Shown one piece after another: positions 1-6,072 of a stretch of 6,691 nt of DNA (position 1 is the first letter of the stretch; every line of letters begins with the position of its first letter). The stretch covers positions 1 to 6,691 of the forward strand of contig DAHXPE010000173.1 in the NCBI GenBank assembly GCA_027364495.1, written 5' to 3'. The notes under the pieces were generated by a model. That model did not search any database. It was not told where the DNA came from and worked only from the letters and a program-made list of their open reading frames with translations. Both the position numbers and the translations under genes were made by a program. This DNA is from Candidatus Heimdallarchaeota archaeon (GTDB taxonomy: Archaea > Asgardarchaeota > Heimdallarchaeia > Hodarchaeales > LC-3).

Positions 1-2
1 CA

Positions 3-107
3 TTTCATGTTAATTTGATACGCCTTTGTGATATTTTACAGCTTCTTTTTAATAATAAAATAAATAATACTCTCCATCCTCATGCGTTTATTCCTTTTAG
101 AGGATAA
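3..107 (+). CDS. Possible 3' end of an upstream gene, cut by the window edge
   Basis: A reading frame is open from the left edge and ends in TAA at 105-107. It gives 34 residues with no start codon needed inside the window. The tail reads LHPHAFIPFRG, and the residue mix (His, Pro, Arg, Asn) looks more protein-like than a random AT-rich frame. The other two plus-strand frames stop within the first 18 bases. I do not recognise the family. The frame is short enough to be open by chance, so this is a tentative call that needs the sequence upstream of the window. Confidence 0.35.
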   Translation, partial: FHVNLIRLCDILQLLFNNKINNTLHPHAFIPFRG

Positions 108-206
108 AATTTATAAATCATAAAAACACAAATCTGTTAAATATAGAAAATCTCTAGGAACAATTAGAAATATGTATTTGTTCACTTTTAAAATACGGAG
201 TCGAGT

Positions 207-593
207 TTGATATCAAAAAATGATACTGTTTCTGAAGTAACTTTTGAATATTTTCCTTTAAAACATAAAGATTTGCTTTGGTTTTTCGCTATAGTCTTTG
301 TTCTTAGTATTCAATGGATTAATTATTTATCAACTACTTCTAATAGCACGCTCTTTAGTGCAATTGTGATTACCAATGTTATAATTTATGTTGGGATATT
401 TATTTTTTTGTTTGGAATATCTTTTATAGCTATTAGTATACTCGAATTAGGCTATTTAATTAGAAAGCTATTGCTAATTTTGAGGAATAAACAAAAAGAA
501 TTTAATTTTATAGTTGCACAATCCATAATATGGATAATTGTGTTATTAATTTTTATCGTAGCAATCTATATTTATTTATTTATTTTAAGTTAA
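207..593 (+). CDS. Small multi-span membrane protein of unknown function
   Basis: This encodes 128 residues that are mostly hydrophobic. Three membrane stretches are visible: about 23-41, a long one at about 49-79 that could be one or two helices, and about 101-127. The N-terminus (1-22) is polar. A basic loop (about 86-97, with R86, K87, R93, K95, K97) separates the last two segments and should be cytoplasmic by the positive-inside rule. The start is TTG, chosen because GGAG at 197-200 lies six bases upstream, the clearest Shine-Dalgarno on this strand. The stop is TAA. There are no catalytic motifs, no cysteine or histidine clusters and no recognisable family. No neighbour is close enough to suggest an operon. 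TATA-like stretches lie at about 110-118 and 139-146, but neither is decisive. The gene is probably real because of the start signal and the coherent membrane pattern. Confidence 0.6.
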   Translation: MISKNDTVSEVTFEYFPLKHKDLLWFFAIVFVLSIQWINYLSTTSNSTLFSAIVITNVIIYVGIFIFLFGISFIAISILELGYLIRKLLLILRNKQKEFNFIVAQSIIWIIVLLIFIVAIYIYLFILS

Positions 594-697
594 GCATTTG
601 GGTAAAGTTGAAATTAGCTTTAGTGTAATGTCAGTACGATTTTTGATCTAAAAAGCTTTAATGAAGAATTTTTAAAAATACTAGTAGTGTATATCTA

Positions 698-823
698 TTG
701 TTTTATCCGAAATGTCCATTTTGTGAAATTCAAATGGAAAATACAAATAGAGTTAAACTTAGAAACCATATGAAAGATCATATTCTTCAAGGACATGAAC
801 AAGTATTTGATGTATTTGCTTAA
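698..823 (+). CDS. C2H2 zinc-finger miniprotein
   Basis: This short gene encodes 41 residues. Cys6 and Cys9 lie in the sequence KCPFCE, and His24 and His28 in the sequence NHMKDH. The spacing is C-x2-C-x14-H-x3-H, which is a classic zinc-binding C2H2 finger. A third His (33) and a short acidic/aromatic tail follow before the TAA stop. The only conventional start in the open frame is TTG at 698; the frame closes upstream at TGA 662-664. No Shine-Dalgarno is visible. An A/T-rich TATA-like stretch at about 669-680 lies 20-28 bases before the TTG, which would fit a leaderless transcript. Single-finger proteins of this kind are known from archaea, including Asgard and ammonia-oxidising lineages, and are usually thought to bind nucleic acid or protein partners. 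The role here is unknown. A chance match to the whole motif in a 41-codon frame is unlikely. Confidence 0.6.
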   Translation: MFYPKCPFCEIQMENTNRVKLRNHMKDHILQGHEQVFDVFA

Positions 824-1078
824 AAATTTCTAGGCAAGAGATATCAAAATTTGGGTTAGTTATATTAATTCGGTCAAATATTTCAATTGATTTTTAAGAT
901 TTTTACCTTAATTACCGACTGATCAATTTTCAATAAAAAAACTCCTTTATTAAGTACTCTAATCGTTTTCGATCAATCTCTCACAAATTCATCAATTTTA
1001 TTATAGCTATAAACTAAATAAACACAAATTATTAGTAACTCAAATTTATTTAAAATATATTTTAATTTATTATTATTA
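824..1078. other. AT-rich spacer with no recognised gene
   Basis: This is non-coding in all frames as far as I can read. A 16-codon minus-strand frame with a GGAG upstream is present at 883-933 but is too short to support. The right end is a TTATTATTATTA stretch that forms the left flank of the inverted-repeat element. Confidence 0.4.
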
Positions 1079-1197
1079 GAGTGTGCTGAATAATTCGATT
1101 TTTGAAAAAAGGAAAAATTAAATTTGAACTTCATTGGCTAATCTGAATAAAGATTGACTTTTTCGAAAAAGGTTAAATTGAGTTTTTCAGCACTCTC
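1079..1197. mobile_element. MITE-like element with terminal inverted repeats and TA flanks
   Basis: The left end (1079-1090, GAGTGTGCTGAA) matches the reverse complement of the right end (1186-1197, GAGAGTGCTGAA) at 11 of 12 positions. The match extends inward to 23 bases at 19 of 23, and TTTTT(C)GAAAAA-like segments continue it with a small offset. The element is 119 bases long and has no open frame of note. It is flanked by TA on both sides (1077-1078 and 1198-1199), the target duplication expected of IS630/Tc1/mariner transposases. A longer TATTATT also occurs at 1071-1077 and 1198-1204. It therefore looks like a non-autonomous element moved in trans. It ends 31 bases before the transporter start and may have changed that promoter. 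Confidence 0.5.
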
Positions 1198-1228
1198 TAT
1201 TATTGTATAAATAAATGCAATTTCAATT

Positions 1229-1945
1229 TTGTTTAGACAAGTTTTTGAAAAAATTGACTTATTTGTTGTTTATGCATCCTTGATTAGAGAATTTCAAAAT
1301 TATAATAAAAATGTAAAATTAGCTATGATTTCAAGCATTTTTGTAATGTCCAGTAATGGACTATTGATAAGCACTATATTTTCTATTTTTGTCAAGGGAA
1401 TAGGAGAATCAGATTTAATAGTTGGATATGTTTCCTTTTTTGGTGGTTTGGTCCTTTTAATTGGTGTTTTTCCAGCTGGGATACTGGCAGATAGGTTTTC
1501 AAGGAAATTTTCTCTTCGAATTGGATTATTATTTTCCTTTGTTGGTTTTTTTTTCTTTTATCTCTCAAATTCCTTATTTGATATCTATATATCATTTGGT
1601 ATATTCAATTTGGGTAATGCTTTTATTCGCCCAAGTCGTGATGCGATGATTGCTGATTCGGTTGTAAATAATAAACGGGAAAAGATTTATGGCCAATTAT
1701 TTTCTTTACAAAGTATTAGTAATGGTCTAGGGCCGTTGATTACAGTTTTTTTATTCCTGGTAATTGGAGATAATTGGCAAATTAATACTATGAAACAAGT
1801 TTTATTTGTTGGATTATTTGGTCTACTAATTGGAATCATTATAATGTTTTTTATGGATGACAAATATTCGCTTGGGTCTGAATCTGAAAGTACTAGTCTG
1901 AATCTGACTCCTTCTCAGGTTCTAAAATTCCTTCTCAGGTTCTAA
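1229..1945 (+). CDS. Major facilitator superfamily transporter, N-terminal half only (truncated)
   Basis: This encodes 238 residues matching the first six-helix bundle of an MFS transporter. Membrane segments lie at about 31-56, 64-88, 97-113, 117-136, 158-180 and 190-209. MFS motif A is clear in the loop between helices 2 and 3: GILADRFSRK (84-93), with Asp88. A full MFS protein has 12 helices and about 400 residues, so the C-terminal bundle is missing and transport by this product alone is unlikely. The last residues, LNLTPSQVLK (224-233), are not MFS-like; they match LeuA and continue in the downstream gene after a 20-bp duplication. The start is TTG at 1229, the only conventional start after TAA 1208-1210 and before helix 1. 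No Shine-Dalgarno is present. TATAAATA at 1206-1213 lies too close for a normal transcript beginning at this TTG, so the true start could be TTG 1280 or ATG 1325. Substrate unknown; possibly a drug or metabolite exporter. Confidence 0.75.
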   Translation: MFRQVFEKIDLFVVYASLIREFQNYNKNVKLAMISSIFVMSSNGLLISTIFSIFVKGIGESDLIVGYVSFFGGLVLLIGVFPAGILADRFSRKFSLRIGLLFSFVGFFFFYLSNSLFDIYISFGIFNLGNAFIRPSRDAMIADSVVNNKREKIYGQLFSLQSISNGLGPLITVFLFLVIGDNWQINTMKQVLFVGLFGLLIGIIIMFFMDDKYSLGSESESTSLNLTPSQVLKFLLRF

Positions 1946-1949
1946 AATT
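1876..1949 (+). repeat. Short direct repeats with 20-bp period at the MFS-leuA junction
   Basis: CCTTCTCAGGTTCTAAAATT occurs twice in exact tandem (1910-1929 and 1930-1949). Counting one base before it, the match is 21 bases at period 20. Immediately upstream, GTCTGAATCTGA occurs at 1876-1887 and 1896-1907, also 20 bases apart. Removing one 20-bp copy puts the MFS half-gene and leuA in the same frame, so the duplication is what separates the two reading frames. Confidence 0.9.
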
Positions 1950-1962
1950 AATTGAGTCGAGC

Positions 1963-2754
1963 GTGTCTTATGCTAAAAATCTTTGTGAGGATATTGAATT
2001 CACAGCGGAAGATGCTTCAAGATCAGACTTAAATTTTCTTTCTGAAGTTATTGAGACCGCAATTGATAATGGTAGCACAACTGTCAATATTCCAGACACA
2101 GTTGGTTATGCCCAACCAGAAGAGTTTGGTGAACTCATAAAAATTCTTCTAAGAACCATTCCTAAACTTGCTAATGTAACCTTGAGTGTGCATTGTCATA
2201 ATGATTTAGGGCTGGCTGTAGCAAATTCATTAGCTGGGATAAAGAATGGTGCATTACAGGTTGAATGCACTATTAATGGCCTTGGTGAGCGAGCTGGGAA
2301 TGCCTCCTTAGAAGAAATTGTTATGGCTCTTAAAACTCGTTCAGATTATTATCAGGTCAAAACAAGTATTAAAACAGAAGAGCTCTTTAAAACCAGTCGT
2401 CTTGTCAGTTCGCTAACCGGCTATGAAGTTCAAAATAACAAAGCAATTGTTGGCAAAAATGCATTTGTTCATAAAACTGGCATTCATCAACATGGAATAT
2501 TAAAGAATCGGGAAACTTATGAAATAATGGATCCAGAAACAGTTGGATGGGAGGGAAATACTATAATAATAAGCAAACATTCTGGTCAGCATGCGATTAT
2601 AGATTTATTACAAAAACATAATATTTCTTATACTGATGATGAAATTACAGCTATTTTTCGTGAGGTAAAATCATTCACTGATCATAATAAATCTATTTCA
2701 GACGGTAAAGTAATTGAAATAGCTCAAATAATTATTTCAAGCAGATTAACATAA
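1963..2754 (+). pseudogene. leuA: 2-isopropylmalate synthase (LeuA), 5'-truncated
   Basis: LeuA condenses acetyl-CoA with 2-oxoisovalerate in the first committed step of leucine synthesis. Numbering from GTG 1963, visible motifs are FTAEDASRSD (13-22), the metal-binding HCHND (77-81), NGLGERAGNASLEE (105-118) with the family Asn ligand, and NKAIVGKNAFVHKTGIHQHG (159-178) followed by LKNRETYEIMDPETVG. Together these are diagnostic of LeuA rather than general HMG-CoA lyase-like enzymes. The first 120 or so residues are missing, including the N-terminal strand with the catalytic Arg and metal-binding Asp (RDGEQ type), so this product cannot be active. GTG 1963 is not a natural start: LeuA-like sequence in this frame begins at about 1930 (PSQVLKLIESSVSYAK), and the preceding residues are found at the end of the MFS frame. 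The protein ends near the catalytic/accessory boundary, without the C-terminal leucine-binding regulatory domain of classical LeuA. Stop TAA. Confidence 0.85.
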
Positions 2755-2829
2755 TTTTACTTTTTCATTATTACAGACTAAACAAACTATATTCAAAAAT
2801 TTACTTAAAAGACAATACAAAGATAGTAA

Positions 2830-2979
2830 ATTCATGAATCGGAAGGAATTTTATGTATAGACAAAATCATACGACAATTAGCTGAATTTCCCTTAATAAA
2901 ACTTGTAGAAGGAAAAATCAATCAACAATTATTTAAAAATGATGAAAAAAATCTTTTCAATTATTTTTCATCTTCTTAA
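2830..2979 (+). pseudogene. Possible frameshifted small gene of unknown function
   Basis: A strong Shine-Dalgarno-like GGAAGGA (2841-2847) lies five bases before ATG 2853, but that frame stops after 10 codons. The +1 frame (mod-3 position 2830, open since TAA 2827-2829) runs to TAA 2977-2979. It gives a protein-like sequence that includes IDKIIRQLAEF and LIKLVEGKINQQLF, but it lacks any ATG, GTG or TTG start. Skipping the single T at 2856 joins the good start to this frame, giving a protein of about 41 residues, amphipathic and without cysteines. This could be a decayed gene, a one-base sequence error or a chance frame. Family not recognised. Confidence 0.3.
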
Positions 2980-3079
2980 ATCTTTTTAATAACGTTTTAA
3001 ATCAATATTGTGAATTCTATTTATACTAGAGTTATTAATTTATAATCGTAGATCAAAAGGTATGCTGAGAAGGATCTAT

Positions 3080-3111
3080 AAAAAAGTTTTTAGATAAAAA
3101 AGTTTTTAGAT
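3080..3111 (+). repeat. Two-copy 16-bp tandem repeat upstream of the hydrolase
   Basis: AAAAAAGTTTTTAGAT occurs at 3080-3095 and again exactly at 3096-3111, ending 15 bases before the hydrolase start. It lies in the expected leader or promoter region. It may be simple replication slippage or a paired binding site; the sequence does not decide. Confidence 0.85.
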
Positions 3112-3126
3112 AGAATAGGTATTTAT

Positions 3127-4752
3127 TTGACTCTTTTCAGTCGCATTTTAGGTAGATATTTAAAATTATCTCCAGTCTTAACCAGAAAAATATCATGCAT
3201 CGAAGACATCAAAGTTCCTTCGAAAGATGGAAATATTTTACTTACTGATTATTATTTTCCTAAAAATATTGAAAAAGCACCGGTTATCCTTGTTCGTACC
3301 CCTTATGGCAGAAAAGGTTTTTTTGGTCTCTTATATGGTCGTTTGGTAGCAGAACGTGGGTATCAAGTTCTTGTTCAAAGCTGTCGTGGAACCTTTGGTT
3401 CAGGTGGAGAATTCTTTCCTTATAAGTTTGAAAAAGACGATGGTTTAGCAACGATTGAATGGATGAAAAAACAAGAATGGTATCCCGGATCTTTTGCTAC
3501 TCTGGGTGGCAGTTACATGGGCTTTACCCAGTATGCCATCGCAAATGATGCAGGTCCGGACCTGAAAGCTATTACACCAGCTATTACAGCATCTGAATTT
3601 CATAGTATGACCTATCCAAACGGGAGTTTTTCATTCCAGAGTAGATTAGATTGGGTGATTAGCATTGCTACTCAAGAAGAATTAAGTAGATTCCAAAGAA
3701 ATAAAAATAAAACTAAATTAGAAGCAGCCTATAATCATGTTCCTATACAAGAAATTCCCGAAAAATTTTTTGGGAAATCAATTCCGTATTGGTCAATGTT
3801 TTTAGATCCACAAAAAAACCATGATTTTTGGGAAGAAATTGGTGCACATAAGACTCTAGGCAATCTTTCAATGCCTATTTGTATGCCTACGGGCTGGTAT
3901 GACATTTTTCTACCTTGGCAAATTGCTGATTATCAAACTTTATGTTCCAGAGGATCTCAACCTTATTTAACAATAGGTCCCTGGTCACATAGCCAAATCA
4001 AAGGATTAGGTAATAGTGTTCGTGAGTCAATAAGATGGTTTAACGCTTTTTTAAAAAATGAAAAGGATCTCCTTCCTAAGCTTCCTGTTAAACTGTTTAT
4101 TATAGGTCTAAATGAATGGCGTGAGTTTGAAGAATATCCTCCCAAAAATACTCAATTACGAGCTTGGTATTTTCATCCTGATAAGGGATTGTCTTTAAAG
4201 GATCCTATTGATTCTGAACCAGATAACTACATATACAATCCTGCTGATCCAACACCAAATATTGGAGGCTCACTTCTTTTTGATAATGCAGGTCCCCAGA
4301 ATAATAATAAACTTGAATTACGCGCAGATGTAATCACTTATTCAAGTGAGATTCTTAAAACGCCTATAGAGATTATAGGTCCAGTTAAAGCAATTCTTTA
4401 CGTTAAATCAAGTCGAAACACAGCTGATTTCTTTGTAAGACTTTGTGATGTTGACAAAAAGGGTAATTCAAAGAATGTTTGTGATGGAATAATTCATTTG
4501 GATTCTGGTCCAGCATTAACTGATTCCAAAGGCATGAAAATTGAGTTTAATCTCTGGCCGACAGCTTATCATTTTGAAATTGGTCATATGATACGTGTGC
4601 AGATTTCAAGTGGATCTCATCCAAGGTTTTTACGAAATCTTGGGTCAAATGAACCTATTGCTACTGCGGTTACAATAAAAAAAGCCCATCAATCAATATT
4701 TCATGATCCAGAGCATCCATCCTGCATTTTATTAAGTACAATCACCTCATAA
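3127..4752 (+). CDS. CocE/NonD family serine hydrolase (X-Pro dipeptidyl-peptidase-like)
   Basis: This encodes 541 residues and appears complete. The alpha/beta-hydrolase domain has the nucleophile elbow GGSYMG (127-132) with Ser129, the acid in GWYD (256-259, Asp259) and the base in GPWSH (284-288, His288). The TPYGR segment (58-62) with Tyr60 corresponds to the oxyanion-hole tyrosine region of CocE. A cap region lies between about 155 and 245. The C-terminal part (about 345-540) is the jelly-roll beta domain of this family, with DFFVRLCDVD (434-443) and IRVQISSGSHPRF (489-501). The family cleaves esters or amides; cocaine esterase and bacterial glutaryl-acylase-like and X-Pro peptidase enzymes belong to it, but the substrate here cannot be inferred. 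No signal peptide or membrane segment is seen, so a cytoplasmic location is expected. The start is TTG 3127: the frame closes upstream at TAG 3091-3093 and the next Met is residue 113, inside the catalytic domain. Stop TAA. It is transcribed alone. Confidence 0.92.
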   Translation: MTLFSRILGRYLKLSPVLTRKISCIEDIKVPSKDGNILLTDYYFPKNIEKAPVILVRTPYGRKGFFGLLYGRLVAERGYQVLVQSCRGTFGSGGEFFPYKFEKDDGLATIEWMKKQEWYPGSFATLGGSYMGFTQYAIANDAGPDLKAITPAITASEFHSMTYPNGSFSFQSRLDWVISIATQEELSRFQRNKNKTKLEAAYNHVPIQEIPEKFFGKSIPYWSMFLDPQKNHDFWEEIGAHKTLGNLSMPICMPTGWYDIFLPWQIADYQTLCSRGSQPYLTIGPWSHSQIKGLGNSVRESIRWFNAFLKNEKDLLPKLPVKLFIIGLNEWREFEEYPPKNTQLRAWYFHPDKGLSLKDPIDSEPDNYIYNPADPTPNIGGSLLFDNAGPQNNNKLELRADVITYSSEILKTPIEIIGPVKAILYVKSSRNTADFFVRLCDVDKKGNSKNVCDGIIHLDSGPALTDSKGMKIEFNLWPTAYHFEIGHMIRVQISSGSHPRFLRNLGSNEPIATAVTIKKAHQSIFHDPEHPSCILLSTITS

Positions 4753-4785
4753 AATAAATTAAAATCCAATTACAACTAAATTAAT

Positions 4786-4816
4786 CCTTTTTTGCAATAA
4801 TTACTCATTTTTTTTT
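4786..4816 (+). terminator. T-rich transcription terminator candidate after the hydrolase
   Basis: Two T-runs lie 34-64 bases after the hydrolase stop: six or more Ts near 4788-4793 and nine Ts at 4808-4816. There is no clear hairpin. Archaeal RNA polymerase commonly terminates at such U-runs, so this is a reasonable but unproven terminator before the next promoter. Confidence 0.4.
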
Positions 4817-4830
4817 AAGAATTACAAAAT

Positions 4831-4846
4831 CAAAAGCTATAAAAAA
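4831..4846 (+). promoter_or_regulatory. Archaeal BRE/TATA promoter candidate for the radical SAM gene
   Basis: CAAAAGCTATAAAAAA has a purine-rich BRE-like segment followed by a TATA box at about 4838-4846. The ATG lies at 4874, about 30 bases downstream. Transcription from such a box would begin within a few bases of the start codon, giving a leaderless or nearly leaderless mRNA, in keeping with the absence of a Shine-Dalgarno there. Confidence 0.45.
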
Positions 4847-4873
4847 GGATAAGCCTAATATGGTCTGATTTAC

Positions 4874-5986
4874 ATGTGGTTTATCAATGAATTAAATACC
4901 AACCATATTTTTTCTAATCCTTTGGTTCAGAAAACGTTTCCTAGATATCTTAAAATACTCCAAAATCAAACTTTTGCACGATTTCTTATAGCTAAACAAT
5001 TTGAAATAGATCCCTGTATTCTAAAAATTGATGAGGAAGAGAATCTTTGGAAAAAATACACACAAATTGCTTCAGAATTTCGTGAAAAAGTACGTTCCTT
5101 TGATATTGGAGTGAAAGTAAAGGAATTTAATTCTCCAAACTACCTTGATCTAAAAATAAAAATCGCATCATTGCTAGAAAATCCATGTAGATTATGTGAG
5201 AAAAAATGTGCAAGAAACAGATCCGAAGGAGAGGTTGGCTATTGTCTGGTATCTGAAATTGGCTCCGTAGCTTCAGCTTTTCTGCATTATGGCGAAGAAC
5301 CAGTTTTGGTTCCTTCTGGAACTATTTTCTTCAATGGATGCACCTTTAGATGCGTTTTTTGTCAAAATTGGGATATTGCTCAAAATAAATATTTAACTAA
5401 TGATAATTTGGTTCAAAATTTAACAATAACTGAAAAGTCTTTAGCTAAAAAGGGAGCAAGAAATCTGAATTATGTTGGAGGGGATCCTACACCAAATTTA
5501 AAGCAAATTTTACAATCATGGATTAATTTAAATGTTAATATTACTCAATTGTTCAATTCAAATCAGTTTTTATCATTGTATGGTATGAAACTTATTGAGA
5601 ATATTTTTGATTTCTGGTTACCAGACTTTAAATATTAGGACAACAATTTTGCCTTCTCCCATTCAAAAATTAAAAATTATCGAGAAACTCTTATCAGAAA
5701 TTTGAAACGATGTATGGAATTTGGGAGTGGTGAAATGATAATTAGGCATTTAGTTATGACAGGTAGCATTGAGCAGGATACTAAACCTATATTAAAATGG
5801 ATAAAAGATGAATTAGATCAATATGGATCAGTTATGGTTAATATTATGTCCCAATATCATCCAGACTACTTAGTTCTGTATGATTCTAGATACAAATCTA
5901 TTAATAAAAGAGTTTCTAACCCAGATATACAGGAAGCTTACAAATTTGCAAAAGAACTCAACCTCTCATTCGAGCTTATATCTTAA
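4874..5986 (+). CDS. PflX-like radical SAM protein (COG1313 type) with an in-frame TAG at codon 255
   Basis: The frame runs 370 codons from ATG 4874 to TAA 5984-5986 with one internal TAG (5636-5638). The radical SAM cluster motif is CTFRCVFC (156-163, CxxxCxxC), following GTIFFNG (149-155). The glycine-rich SAM contact is GGDP (202-205). A second cysteine set, C105, C108, C112 and C124, precedes it and could bind an auxiliary metal or cluster. LHYGEEP (137-143), NSNQ and PDFKY (250-254) also match the PflX group, annotated as a pyruvate formate-lyase-activating-like protein of unknown substrate. After the TAG the same frame carries the family's C-terminus: NNFAFS, EMIIRHLVM, TKPILKWI and VNIMSQYHPDY. 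So the sequence shows a full-length gene, not two genes; TTG 5702 is an internal Leu codon. If TAG stops translation, the product loses the C-terminal 115 residues of the barrel and is probably inactive. Confidence 0.85.
5636..5638 (+). other. In-frame TAG codon inside the radical SAM gene
   Basis: The TAG follows PDFKY and precedes DNNFA. PflX-type relatives, as I recall them, usually have a Gly, or another small or aromatic residue, at this point. A TGG Trp codon would be one base change away. The frame is open and conserved on both sides. TAA is used at every other stop of a recognised coding frame in the window, so the TAG could be sense (pyrrolysine), a nonsense mutation or an error. Confidence 0.9.
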
Positions 5987-6072
5987 TTTACTTGTTAAAG
6001 CTTAAGAAAATGTTGAAACTACTGAATTAGCTAATATTCTCTCATTTGAGCTTATAATTTAATTTATTTGTT
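5963..6072. repeat. 34-bp imperfect direct repeat spanning two convergent gene ends
   Basis: Copies lie at 5963-5996 and 6039-6072, offset 76 bases, with 30 of 34 positions identical. The shared core begins CTCTCATT and continues GAGCTTATA and TTAATTTA. Copy 1 encodes the last residues and the TAA of the radical SAM gene. Copy 2 supplies the TAA and last codons of the minus-strand gene. The 42 bases between them are unique. Confidence 0.8.

Larger units (their letters stand above)
2755..3126. other. Intergenic region between leuA and the CocE-type hydrolase
   Basis: This is 372 AT-rich bases. It holds T-rich stretches right after leuA (2756-2766) that could end transcription. It also has a possible frameshifted small gene (2830-2979) and TATA-like stretches at about 3019-3026 and 3039-3045 that could serve the hydrolase. 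A 16-bp tandem repeat lies at 3080-3111. Nothing else is supported. Confidence 0.4.

Noticed and set aside
883..933. 16-codon minus-strand frame with GGAG eight bases before TTG
   Set aside because: The start signal is good, but the product is too short, stops in TGA and has no recognisable content.
1392..1595. 67-codon minus-strand frame opposite the MFS gene
   Set aside because: It lies wholly inside the MFS coding region on the other strand, is basic and low in complexity, and shows no start signal or family.
1461..1649. 62-codon plus-strand frame inside the MFS gene
   Set aside because: It is an alternative-frame shadow of a membrane gene; its hydrophobicity follows from T-rich codons.
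3963..4145. 60-codon minus-strand frame opposite the hydrolase
   Set aside because: It overlaps conserved hydrolase sequence, including the catalytic His region, and has no supporting signals.
5702..5986. Separate gene starting at TTG 5702
   Set aside because: It is in the same frame as the radical SAM gene, and conserved family sequence continues upstream of it to the TAG, so it is the 3' part of that gene.
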